44,422 bases of DNA, taken from contig PLMF01000432.1 of NCBI GenBank assembly GCA_003142355.1, positions 1 to 44,422 on the forward strand, read 5' to 3'. Shown piece after piece: positions 1 through 8,152 of the stretch (positions are counted from its first letter, which is position 1; every line of letters starts with the position of its first letter). Origin of the DNA: Bryobacterales bacterium (lineage in GTDB: Bacteria; Acidobacteriota; Terriglobia; Bryobacterales; Bryobacteraceae). The translations under genes and the position numbers were made by a program. The notes beneath the pieces are model-generated. The model was not told the DNA's origin, did no database searches, and saw only the letters and a program-made list of their open reading frames with translations.

Positions 1-1682
1 TCCTTGTACCCTTTGACCGCCCCGAAGGCCAGGCGAGGCGTGGAGGTGGCATCGGGATACTCGCCGGCGCCGAGCACCTTGAGCCGGTATTGGACGATGC
101 GCTCGACGCTCGAAGCATCCAGCGATTCGATCAGGTCCTCACGTTTCCGGAGGAGCTTGCGGGCCGGTTCATCGACGAGGCGCGCCAGGCGGATCATGGC
201 GTCGCCGGAGTTGAGGACCGCTTCGCCACTGGCCGCCAGACGCTTCCTCTCGGCGACATCCTTCAGCTTGGTGGAGCGCACCAACCCGGCGGCGGCCTGT
301 TGCGGCGTCAGGGTGCCCAGCAGGGCCTTCACGGGCGCTTCCTTTTCACCCAGAGCCTTGACGTCTTCGAGATACCGGGCCAGGAGCGCGGTTTCGAGCG
401 AATCGTCGATGGGGGCCGGCGAATACAAGGCGAGCTCGAGCGAGCGCAGGGCGCTATCGCGGTATTCGGGCAGGCGCTGGTCGTTGGGTTTCGCGCGCTC
501 CTCGGAGAGGCGTACGATCTGGCGGGCGATGCGGAATAGATTCGACCCCAGGGCCGCGGGGCGCTCGAGGACCTGGTACGGCTTCTCGAACGGCGTCCAG
601 CTCTTGTAAGCGGCCGCCACCTCGTCCCACACCTTGCCGGCGCCGGTTCCCAGCTTGGGGTCGCGCTCGATGGCACTGCGCAGCTTCTTTTCGAAGGCTT
701 GTTTGCGCACCATCAGCTTGACATCGTTCAAGCCGATGAGCTTGCCGGCGGTCGATTTGTAGGTGTTCGAGAAGCCGAACAAAGTCCGCTGGGCCAGCCG
801 CCGGTTCTCCTCGCTCTGGGCCGAGAAGACGCGCAGGGCCTGAATGCGCGTCTGCAGACGCGTCAGGGTCAGGGGCAGCGAAGTGTCCCGGTAAAAGGCG
901 AGCTGGGCGGCGGTGGCGAGGCGCGACGTCGAGCCGGGGTTTCCGGAGACGAATACCAGCGCGGTGTCCTGGACGCCCTCGGCGCTCCACTTGAGGTAGT
1001 GCGGCGTAGCGGCGGGCTGGCCGTCCTCGTAGGCGCGGAGGAAAGCGATGTCGAGGTCGTAGCGCGGGTAGGTGAAGTTATCGGGATCGCCGCCGAAGAA
1101 GGCGATGCCGAACTCGGGAGCGAACACCAGCCGCAGATCGGTGTATTTCTTGTACCGATAGAGGTCGAAGCGCTGGCCCGAGAAGAGCTTGACGACGGTG
1201 CAAGTGCCGCCGGTTTGATCGGCGCAGGTTTTCTCGATGCGGGCGATGGCGGCGTTGCGCTTCTGCAGCGCCTCGGCGGGCTTGAGGCCGTCCTTGGCCG
1301 CGTCTTTCACCTGGGCGGTGACCTCCTCCATGCCGACGAGGACGTTGGCCTCGAGGTCGGGGCACTGGAGCTCCTGCTGGCGGGTGGCGGCATAGAAGCC
1401 GTCCTTGACGTAATCGTGCTGCGCTGAGCTGACTTTCGAAATGCAATCGGAGGCCACGTGATGATTGGTGAAGATGAGGCCGTTGGGGGAGACGAACGAG
1501 CCCGATCCGCCGCCGATGCGCATGGACGCCAGCCGCAGGTTCTCGAGGAACTGGCCGGTGACTTCGAAGCCGTACTTCTCTTTGACCTGGTCCTTGGGGA
1601 ATTGGTTGAAGAGCCACATGCCTTCGTCGGCCACGGCGGGCAGGGCGAGGGCGGATAGCAGGAGGAGACGGCGGAATCTCAT
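1..1682 (-). CDS. S46 family dipeptidyl-peptidase (C-terminus cut by window edge)
   Basis: Secreted serine dipeptidyl-peptidase of family S46 (DPP7/DPP11 type), which removes dipeptides from the N-terminus of oligopeptides in the periplasm. The frame is open from an ATG at 1682 to the left edge, giving 560 residues of a family usually near 700. Residues 1-18 form a Sec signal peptide ending near AVADEG. The family hallmark GGGSGSFVSPNG...TNHH lies at about residues 57-75, with the catalytic His in TNHHV. The GGDPDNFTYPR segment before the catalytic Asp and the GNPGSTSR loop follow. The region with the nucleophilic Ser would lie beyond the edge. Several long reading frames over this gene are antisense or shifted shadows. 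Family assignment is firm; substrate preference cannot be judged without the C-terminal part. Confidence 0.9.
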   Translation of the reverse strand, partial: MRFRRLLLLSALALPAVADEGMWLFNQFPKDQVKEKYGFEVTGQFLENLRLASMRIGGGSGSFVSPNGLIFTNHHVASDCISKVSSAQHDYVKDGFYAATRQQELQCPDLEANVLVGMEEVTAQVKDAAKDGLKPAEALQKRNAAIARIEKTCADQTGGTCTVVKLFSGQRFDLYRYKKYTDLRLVFAPEFGIAFFGGDPDNFTYPRYDLDIAFLRAYEDGQPAATPHYLKWSAEGVQDTALVFVSGNPGSTSRLATAAQLAFYRDTSLPLTLTRLQTRIQALRVFSAQSEENRRLAQRTLFGFSNTYKSTAGKLIGLNDVKLMVRKQAFEKKLRSAIERDPKLGTGAGKVWDEVAAAYKSWTPFEKPYQVLERPAALGSNLFRIARQIVRLSEERAKPNDQRLPEYRDSALRSLELALYSPAPIDDSLETALLARYLEDVKALGEKEAPVKALLGTLTPQQAAAGLVRSTKLKDVAERKRLAASGEAVLNSGDAMIRLARLVDEPARKLLRKREDLIESLDASSVERIVQYRLKVLGAGEYPDATSTPRLAFGAVKGYK

Positions 1683-1781
1683 GAAAGCTCCAAAGCTCCA
1701 GTGTAAGGCGGGGGGCGGGCGAGGGGGCGATGCCGGCGCAGCCGTCTGGTCTACTGCGTCAAGAGTGCATGGCTGGCGGCG

Positions 1782-2531
1782 CTACGGACAGTTCTTCGTG
1801 CATTCTAAGGGGTAGCATTTGAGACCGTGCTGTCTGCGTCCCTCCCGGTCGAATTTGTGCTGTATTGCCGTCAGGTGATTTGGGTCGCCTGTCTCATACC
1901 AGCGATATACAGCGTGGGCGGTGAAATCAGCGAGTTGCATGATCCTTGAAGTACGAGAATCGAAGAAGAATACCGTCTCGACCAAGCTGTCTATAGTGGT
2001 CCAGCGGCTACCACCAGCTTGAAATTTCGCTAAGAGGGTCCGAATCTGTCGGGACAGAGATGGCCTAGCTTCATCGAAAACAATGATGCCTCGTTGAACG
2101 CTCCCTTGCTTGGCTTGCACCTTGCGCAGGAACAGGTTAAACATCGTGCAAAGCCCTTCGAAAGCTTGCTCGTACGGCTCCACCCTTCCTCCGTACTTCC
2201 TCAGAAGAGCGTTCTTTTCGATCACAGCGGCAAACAGCACCATTCGTTGCCCGGCGACTTGGGGAATTACGCCGTACACGTCGTCCATGAGGGTTATTCT
2301 TTCGGCCCGGCCAACGGAACGGAAGAAGTTGCGCCCGCTGCGGATTTCGCTGGCATGGAATTCGATCGGGCTCCCCGCTTGAGGAAAGTGCGAGTCTTGG
2401 ATGGAGTCGAGCTTCCGCGTCAGCGTTCTCCATTGACCTTCATGAATTGCGACGCCGGCAAGAACCAGATGGCGGGAACTTCCAGGATTTGTTCCTCCAT
2501 CGCCTGATTCATCTATGTAGAGGATGTACAC
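1782..2531 (-). CDS. DUF3800 domain protein
   Basis: A 249-residue protein starting with GTG. Its opening residues, LYIDESGD, are the signature of the DUF3800 family, whose members have an RNase H-like fold and are often found in mobile or defence settings. Further acidic positions fit such a fold: IVFDEARPS near residue 155 and FDSRTSRIMQLADFTAHAVYRW near 205-225, the usual family C-terminal block. No partner gene is joined to it. The upstream neighbour on the other strand is a TPR protein, with a perfect 7-bp-arm dyad between them. Codon use is less GC-rich than the flanking S46 and TPR genes, compatible with transfer. The biochemical role of the family is not established; nuclease activity is only a possibility. 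Confidence 0.85.
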   Translation of the reverse strand: MYILYIDESGDGGTNPGSSRHLVLAGVAIHEGQWRTLTRKLDSIQDSHFPQAGSPIEFHASEIRSGRNFFRSVGRAERITLMDDVYGVIPQVAGQRMVLFAAVIEKNALLRKYGGRVEPYEQAFEGLCTMFNLFLRKVQAKQGSVQRGIIVFDEARPSLSRQIRTLLAKFQAGGSRWTTIDSLVETVFFFDSRTSRIMQLADFTAHAVYRWYETGDPNHLTAIQHKFDREGRRQHGLKCYPLECTKNCP

Positions 2532-2597
2532 AAAAAAGGCGGCTGAGCGGGTATGACCCGACGAACCGCAAGGGCAGTTCTCCCAGTCGCTCTTTCA

Positions 2598-2616
2598 GCA
2601 TAATGCAATATTATGC
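2598..2616. promoter_or_regulatory. Perfect dyad, candidate operator of the DUF3800 gene
   Basis: GCATAATGCAATATTATGC has perfect 7-bp arms and a 5-bp centre. It lies about 67 bp upstream of the DUF3800 start and about 100 bp upstream of the divergent TPR gene. It is AT-rich in a GC-rich setting and has no trailing T-run, so an operator is more likely than a terminator. The protein that would bind it is unknown. Confidence 0.35.
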
Positions 2617-2682
2617 GGCGAGTCAATCCCGCGATCCAGCACATCCGATTCATTCGGGAACTTGTGCTGAGGAGCGACCGTC

Positions 2683-2711
2683 TTGACATCGCGAATGAAT
2701 TAGTACTAAAA
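2683..2711 (+). promoter_or_regulatory. Candidate sigma70-type promoter of the TPR gene
   Basis: A perfect TTGACA at 2683-2688 is followed by AT-rich hexamers (TACTAA at 2704, CTAAAA at 2706) just before the ATG at 2719. Transcription would start almost at the ATG, and no Shine-Dalgarno sequence is visible, so the mRNA might be leaderless. The -10 match is weak. Confidence 0.3.
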
Positions 2712-2718
2712 CGCTAGC

Positions 2719-3975
2719 ATGTGTACCCCGATTGCTCGCGCCATCGGCGCCGGCTTGGTGTTGTGGGCGTGTTTCCTCGGGCGCGCGGCGGCTCAACAGG
2801 ATGATCCCGCGGCCGAGATGCAAACGCTCATCGAGGCCGGCGACGCGGGCTACCTGCGCGGCGACTACGAAGCCGGACGGCAGGCGTTTGAAAAGGCCTG
2901 GCAACTGGCCCAGGAGACCCCGCCTGAGAACCCCGTCCGCTACGATATTCTGAAACGCCTGGCTTCCATTCGCGCCGCGGCGGGAGAGTTCGCGGAGGCC
3001 GACAACTATCTGCAAATGGCCATCAACTGGCGCGAAAACACGCTCGGCCAGAACGATCCCAAGATCGCCGACGACCTTCTGGTATCCGCGGCTCTCTGCC
3101 GCGGCATGAAGAATTACGACCGGGCCGACGGCATCCTGAACCGCGTACTCGCCATGCACGGGCGCGCTTCCGGTTTCGAGAGCGCCGCCGTGGCGGACGA
3201 TTTCAGCCGCATGGCTCAGATCGATATGGACAAGAAGGATCTGCCGATGGCCGAGAGCTCACTCAACGCCGCCCTCGCCATCCGCAAGAAGCTGGCCGGC
3301 CCGCTGGACGTCTCGCTGGTGCCCGATCTCGATCGCCTGGGCGAGGTCTCGACTAGCAGGCGCCGTTACGACAGGGCCGAGGAAGCCTTCCGCCGCGCGC
3401 TGGTCATTCGCGAGACGCTGTACGGCCGGGAGCACGCCGACCTGCTGGCCACCATCGACGGCCTGGCATACGCGCTTTTCGGCCAGAAGAAGTACGCCGA
3501 AGCCGAGCCACTGTACCAAAGGCTGATTGGGCTGTGGGTCTGGTCGGTGGGCGGCGAGCACCCCATGGTGGCCATTGCGCTGGATAAGGTGGCCGCGTTT
3601 TACGCCGACCAGAAAAAATACGATCAGGCCAAGGAAGCCGCCGACCGGGCCAACGCCATCCGCGCCTACTGTCTCGCCACCGGGCTGGCGCAACAGGGCG
3701 CCGGGCAGCTGGCGGAGGGCAACAAGGCGAGCGCCATGGCTCTCTACAGGCGGGCGCTGGCGGTGCTGGATCCACCCAGCCCGGTGTACCAGGAGCTGCG
3801 CGCGACCATCGAGGGGATTCTGAAACTCCTCGAGGCTCCGCCGGCCAGGAGACCGGCCCGGAAAGCGGCGCCGCCCCGCAGGGCGGAAGCGGTGGGGCCA
3901 AAGAGCGTCCCGATGAGTCGGGACGCGGCACGCACGAGTGCGTGCGCCACATTACACCAGGCTGAGCGGGCCTAA
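2719..3975 (+). CDS. Exported tetratricopeptide-repeat protein
   Basis: A 418-residue protein with a signal peptide (cleavage probably near residue 25, after GRAAAQ) and a run of TPR units of the kinesin-light-chain/NphP3 style. Successive units contain A..Y..A...Y..AL.I motifs, for example EAGRQAFEKAW, RAEEAFRRALVIRE, EAEPLYQRLIGLW and QAKEAADRANAIR, spanning about residues 45-350. It is likely a periplasmic or surface scaffold; no enzymatic domain is seen. The tail from about residue 375 is low-complexity (Pro/Arg/Ala), and its last 25 codons are made by two perfect hairpins (3905-3945), suggesting that a repeat unit replaced or extended the original C-terminus. The gene converges on and overlaps the sensor kinase by 24 bp. 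Confidence 0.85.
   Translation: MCTPIARAIGAGLVLWACFLGRAAAQQDDPAAEMQTLIEAGDAGYLRGDYEAGRQAFEKAWQLAQETPPENPVRYDILKRLASIRAAAGEFAEADNYLQMAINWRENTLGQNDPKIADDLLVSAALCRGMKNYDRADGILNRVLAMHGRASGFESAAVADDFSRMAQIDMDKKDLPMAESSLNAALAIRKKLAGPLDVSLVPDLDRLGEVSTSRRRYDRAEEAFRRALVIRETLYGREHADLLATIDGLAYALFGQKKYAEAEPLYQRLIGLWVWSVGGEHPMVAIALDKVAAFYADQKKYDQAKEAADRANAIRAYCLATGLAQQGAGQLAEGNKASAMALYRRALAVLDPPSPVYQELRATIEGILKLLEAPPARRPARKAAPPRRAEAVGPKSVPMSRDAARTSACATLHQAERA
3905..3945. repeat. Double-hairpin REP-like element at the 3' end of the TPR gene
   Basis: There are two adjacent perfect inverted repeats. The first has 9-bp arms GCGTCCCGA (3905-3913) and TCGGGACGC (3918-3926) with a 4-nt loop. The second has 8-bp arms GCACGCAC (3928-3935) and GTGCGTGC (3938-3945) with a 2-nt loop. 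They lie at the convergent end of the TPR gene and the kinase, inside the TPR reading frame. Two strong stems in tandem look like a REP/BIME-type unit or a bidirectional transcription terminator; there is no T-run. Confidence 0.6.
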
Positions 3976-6900
3976 CGAGACCGTGAAGCGGCTGCCCTGG
4001 CCCAGAACGCTTTCCACGGCGATAGAGCCTCCGTGCAGATCCACCAGACGCCGGGTGATGGATAATCCCAGGCCAGTACCCTCCCTGGCGGTGCGGGAGG
4101 GGTCGTTCACCTGGTGAAACTCGTCGAAGATCGACTTCAATTCCGAGGCCGGAATGCCGATTCCGGTGTCGCCGACACAGAAAGCCGCGGCATCCTCGCG
4201 GCTGGAATCGGCAATCCAGACGCGGCCGTTCTCCGGGGTGAACTTTACGGCGTTGCTCAACAGGTTGTAGAGCACCTGCTTGAAGCGCGTCCGGTCCGCG
4301 CGGATCGACATGCCGGCGGGCACCTGGATGTCGATCGCAATATGCTTGATCTTCGCCAGCGGCGCGATGACCGACAGCACTTCCTCCAGGGCATCGGCAA
4401 AGCGGAACGCTTCGCGGTTCAGATCGATACGTCCGGCCTCGATTTTGGAGATATCGAGGAGATCGTTGACGATCTCGAGCAGGTGCCGGGCGCCTTCCTG
4501 AATGTTGGCCACAAACCGCGGGTAGGGGGGAGGCAGGGGGCCGGCGGACTGTTCGCCGAGGAGGTCGGAGTAGCCCAGGATCGCGTTCAGCGGGGTGCGC
4601 AGTTCGTGGCTGCTGCGCCCCAGAAAATCGGTCTTCATCCGGTTGACGCGCTCCACTTCCAGATTGCGCTTCTCCAGTTCGGCGGCGGCGCGCTCGAGTT
4701 GGGCGGTGCGCTCCGCCACCCGGCGCTCCAGATCCTGGTTCAGCCGCAGGACCTCCTGCTCCGCCCGCTTGCGTCCGGTGATGTCCCGAGCGGCGGCAAA
4801 CACGCCGGCTATGGCGCCTCCTTCGTGCCGGTAGACCGAAGCGTTGTAGCGCACGGGGGTAATGTGTCCGTCGCGATGGCGGATCTGCAATTCATAGTCT
4901 TGAACCGAACCTTCGCGAAAGGCTTGCTGGTACCCTCGCCGCGCCTTTTCCCGGTCCGTGAAGTAGTCGCAGAAATCGGTGCCAATCAGTTCCTGCCGCG
5001 GCCGCCCGGTGACCTGCTCGGTGGCGTGATTCACGTCGGTGATGGTTCCCTCCGGCGCAATGGTGACCAGCGGATCGAGGCTGGCCTCGATGAGGCTGCG
5101 GTGGTAGGCGCTGGCCGCGGACAGTTCGGCGGTTCGTTCCTCAACACGCCTCTCCAGCTCGTCATGCGATCTCTGAAGCGCCTCCTCGGAACGCTTGCGT
5201 TCGGTGATGTCGACGACGATTCCGACGACGCGGACCACCTGGCCATCGGCATCCTGAAACGGGCGCCCGCGGGACAGCAACCACCGCTCCGTACCGTCCC
5301 GATCGCGTACCCGGAACTCCACAATCAGGTCGATTCCCTTGCGGGCCGCTTCCTCGACCGTGCGCTCGGCCGTGGGCCGGTCATCGGGATGCACCACCTC
5401 CAGCCACGCCGCATAGGAGGGCTCGCAACTATGCGGCTCCAGCCCGTACAGTTTCCACAGCTCCTCCGACCAGATATTCAGGTTGGTCCGCAGGTCCCAC
5501 TCCCAGGCGCCGGAATGGGCGGCGGCGTGGGCCAGCCGTAGCCACTCCTCACGCTGGCGCAAGGCCTCTTCCGCCCGCTTGCGCTCGGTGAGATCGAAGT
5601 GAGTCCCCACAATGCGGACGATGGGGCCTTCCACCTGGCGCCGTACGGGGAACCCGCACGAGAGAATGTCGACGTAATGGCCATCCTTATGGCGCAAGCG
5701 GAATTCCATCTCATGTTCGCGTTCTCCGCGCAGGACGGCCTCCACCGCCTCACGGAACGACGCCCGGTCGTCGGGATGGAGAAGATTCTCAAGAACGCTC
5801 ATGTGCGGCTCGATCTCGGACTCGGCGTAGCCCAACATCTCCCTACATCGGGAGGAATACCAGACGGCGCCGGTCTCCACGTTCCAGTCCCACACTCCCT
5901 CGTGCGATGCGCGGAGGGCGAGGGCCAGGCGCTGCTCGCTATCGCGCAACTGAGCGGTGCGCTCTTCGACGCGTTTTTCCAGCTCCTCATTGAGGTTGCG
6001 GAGCGCCTCTTCGCCTTGCTTCAAATCGTCGATATCGGTGCAGGTGCCGAACCACTTGACGATGTGTCCCGCAGCATCGCGCAGGGGCACGCCCCGCATG
6101 AGAAACCAGCGATAGCTGCCATCGGCGGCCCGCAGGCGGCTTTCGACGCGGTAGGTTTCACCGGTCTCGGTGGCGTGGTTCCAGGCGTCCCACGCGGGTT
6201 GCCGGTCGTCGGGGTGGAACGGAGTGTTCCAGCCTCTTCCATAGCTATCGGCCAGGCTCAACCCGGTGTAATCCACCCATCGCTGGTTGAAGTAGACGTT
6301 CAAGCCGTCGGGCGTGCACATCCAAACCATCTGCGGGACGGAGTCCGCCAGGGTGCGAAAGGCGGTTTCGCTCTCTTGCCGTGCCGCCTCCGCCTGCTTG
6401 CGCTCGGCAATGTCCTGGGCGATGCCGCGCAGGCCGGTGATGGCGCCGCTCGAGTCCCGTACTGGCTCGCCGCGCGCCAGCATCCACCCGTGGTCCCCGT
6501 CGGCGCGCACGGTCTCCAGCTCCAGTTCGTAAGGCACGCCGGTGCGCACGGTGTTGTCCAGCCCAGCGGCAAGCCGTGCAAAGCTCTCGGGCGTAAAGAT
6601 CCGCCCATGTTCGGGATATGGAGGGGGCGGCAGGGAGGGGTCGAAGCCCATCATACGGTACAGCTCGTCGGACCACGCGACCTGGCCGGTTTTCACATCC
6701 ATGGACCAACTGCCGAGGTGGGCGACGCGCTGCGCCTCTTTCAGCTCCGCCTCGCTTAGGCGCAATGCTTCATCCGCCTGCTTGCGCCGGGTGATGTCGC
6801 GGGCAACGGCGGCGCCGCCCGTGATATGGCCTTCCGAGTCCCGGACGGGGAACATAGAGACGGACAACTGAACCCGTCTTCCGCCTTTGCCAAGCCGTTC

Positions 6901-7566
6901 GGTTTCGTAGTTGAGGATGGTTTCCCCGCGTGCGATTCGGTCGACAAAGCTCAATGGCCCGTCCGTACGATCGGGCGGCCACAGTAGCGAAACCGGCTGA
7001 CCGACGATTTCCGCGGCGGAGTATCCGGAGAGCCTTTCCGCGGCGGGGTTAAAGCTCAGGATGACATTATCCAGGTTTATGCCGACGATGGCGTCGTCGG
7101 ACGAATCCACAATCGCAGCCAGATAGATGCGCAGCTCGTCGGCCCTTTTTCTCTCCGTGATGTCGGCGACGACCAGACAGATGCCGGTTGCGTCCTTCAG
7201 TTTCATGGGGGATAGGGACAGCGCGGCCCACACCTCGGTTCCGTCACCGGCCAGAAATGGGACCTCTCCTTGGGCGTTGCCGGAGAGGGCTTGGGCCAGC
7301 AGGGGCCGCAAACGATGGCGGTGGTGCGGTGCGACGAACCCTTCGAGGGACGCGCCCATCACCAACTCCAGCGGTGTCCCGATCAGGTCGGAGAAATGCC
7401 GGTTGCAGTAGGCAACAGTGCCGTCCGCGGTCAGGGTGACGGCTCCGCCGTTCATGGTCTCGAGGAAACTGCGGCAGGGATGGCCGGCCTCCTCCGGTTC
7501 TGGTTTGCGCATCCTGGCTCCTGGACGCAGCGGGGCGGGAGGTCCCGGGAGGGCCTCCAGCCGCAT
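3952..7566 (-). CDS. Sensor histidine kinase with seven PAS domains
   Basis: A 1204-residue cytoplasmic kinase with no membrane segment. Seven PAS/PAC units can be counted at roughly residues 30-135, 145-265, 270-390, 395-515, 545-670, 675-795 and 825-945, most ending in an ITERK- or IAERK-like PAC motif and joined by short coiled coils. The HisKA domain follows (GRSSHELRTPLNAILG, phospho-acceptor His near residue 985). The HATPase_c domain ends the protein, with an N box (LLSNAVKFTP), a G1 box (DTGIGI) and a G2 box (GTGLGLSI). No receiver domain is fused and no response regulator gene is adjacent, so this is an orphan kinase. Some PAS units may bind haem or flavin, but the ligands cannot be assigned by eye. 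Confidence 0.93.
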   Translation of the reverse strand: MRLEALPGPPAPLRPGARMRKPEPEEAGHPCRSFLETMNGGAVTLTADGTVAYCNRHFSDLIGTPLELVMGASLEGFVAPHHRHRLRPLLAQALSGNAQGEVPFLAGDGTEVWAALSLSPMKLKDATGICLVVADITERKRADELRIYLAAIVDSSDDAIVGINLDNVILSFNPAAERLSGYSAAEIVGQPVSLLWPPDRTDGPLSFVDRIARGETILNYETERLGKGGRRVQLSVSMFPVRDSEGHITGGAAVARDITRRKQADEALRLSEAELKEAQRVAHLGSWSMDVKTGQVAWSDELYRMMGFDPSLPPPPYPEHGRIFTPESFARLAAGLDNTVRTGVPYELELETVRADGDHGWMLARGEPVRDSSGAITGLRGIAQDIAERKQAEAARQESETAFRTLADSVPQMVWMCTPDGLNVYFNQRWVDYTGLSLADSYGRGWNTPFHPDDRQPAWDAWNHATETGETYRVESRLRAADGSYRWFLMRGVPLRDAAGHIVKWFGTCTDIDDLKQGEEALRNLNEELEKRVEERTAQLRDSEQRLALALRASHEGVWDWNVETGAVWYSSRCREMLGYAESEIEPHMSVLENLLHPDDRASFREAVEAVLRGEREHEMEFRLRHKDGHYVDILSCGFPVRRQVEGPIVRIVGTHFDLTERKRAEEALRQREEWLRLAHAAAHSGAWEWDLRTNLNIWSEELWKLYGLEPHSCEPSYAAWLEVVHPDDRPTAERTVEEAARKGIDLIVEFRVRDRDGTERWLLSRGRPFQDADGQVVRVVGIVVDITERKRSEEALQRSHDELERRVEERTAELSAASAYHRSLIEASLDPLVTIAPEGTITDVNHATEQVTGRPRQELIGTDFCDYFTDREKARRGYQQAFREGSVQDYELQIRHRDGHITPVRYNASVYRHEGGAIAGVFAAARDITGRKRAEQEVLRLNQDLERRVAERTAQLERAAAELEKRNLEVERVNRMKTDFLGRSSHELRTPLNAILGYSDLLGEQSAGPLPPPYPRFVANIQEGARHLLEIVNDLLDISKIEAGRIDLNREAFRFADALEEVLSVIAPLAKIKHIAIDIQVPAGMSIRADRTRFKQVLYNLLSNAVKFTPENGRVWIADSSREDAAAFCVGDTGIGIPASELKSIFDEFHQVNDPSRTAREGTGLGLSITRRLVDLHGGSIAVESVLGQGSRFTVSLGPLSLV

Positions 7567-7699
7567 CGAACAACTCTCGCACGATGGCCTGAGGGATTCA
7601 GACCCTGTACTATCTTATGGCCGAGCACGACGTTTTACAAGAAATCGCCAGGCAGGATGGATCGGCGCGGTACAATAACCGCTTCGGGAGGATGGTATC

Positions 7700-8152
7700 G
7701 TGACAGAACGCATCGTTCGACCCACAGCGAAGTTCATCAAGGCAGGCGCAATCCTGGCGGCTATCGTGGTTCTGGGGGTGGAAATCGCGTACGTGGCAAA
7801 CTGGCGCGACAACGAGAAGCTGATCTGGGTGCCGATCGTCGCTCCGCTGGTGCTGCTGTGGCCGGCCGAGCGCTGGCTTCGCCGGCGTTTTACCAAGCTG
7901 GTGTTTACCGCCGACCACCGGCTGCGCTATGAAGTCGGAATAACCTCCAAATCCACGCGCAATATTCAGCTTTATAAGGTGCAGGATGTGCGGGTGGACC
8001 AGCGGCTTGTACAGCGCCTGTGGAAGGTGGGCGATCTTTCGATAGAGACCGCGGGCGGGGCCAGCCACGAGAAGATCTGCAACATGGACGACCCCCAGGC
8101 GCTGGCGGACGACATCATGACCCGGGCGCAGACTGGACCGACCGGCACGTGA
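7700..8152 (+). CDS. PH-like (YdbS/bPH2-type) membrane protein
   Basis: A 150-residue protein starting with GTG at 7700, preceded by a good Shine-Dalgarno sequence (GGGAGGA). Two hydrophobic helices at about residues 13-32 and 41-58 are followed by a bacterial PH domain (DUF304/bPH2): FTADHRLRYEVGI, then TRNIQLYKVQDVRVDQRL and GDLSIETAG. This is the layout of membrane-flanked YdbS-type proteins, here in a short single-domain form. Its stop codon overlaps the GTG of the next gene (GTGA), so the two are probably translated together. The molecular role of the family is not well defined. Confidence 0.75.
   Translation: MTERIVRPTAKFIKAGAILAAIVVLGVEIAYVANWRDNEKLIWVPIVAPLVLLWPAERWLRRRFTKLVFTADHRLRYEVGITSKSTRNIQLYKVQDVRVDQRLVQRLWKVGDLSIETAGGASHEKICNMDDPQALADDIMTRAQTGPTGT

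Noticed and set aside
4114..5541. Long plus-strand frame opposite the sensor kinase
   Set aside because: Antisense shadow in GC-rich DNA; the minus strand carries clear PAS, HisKA and HATPase motifs.
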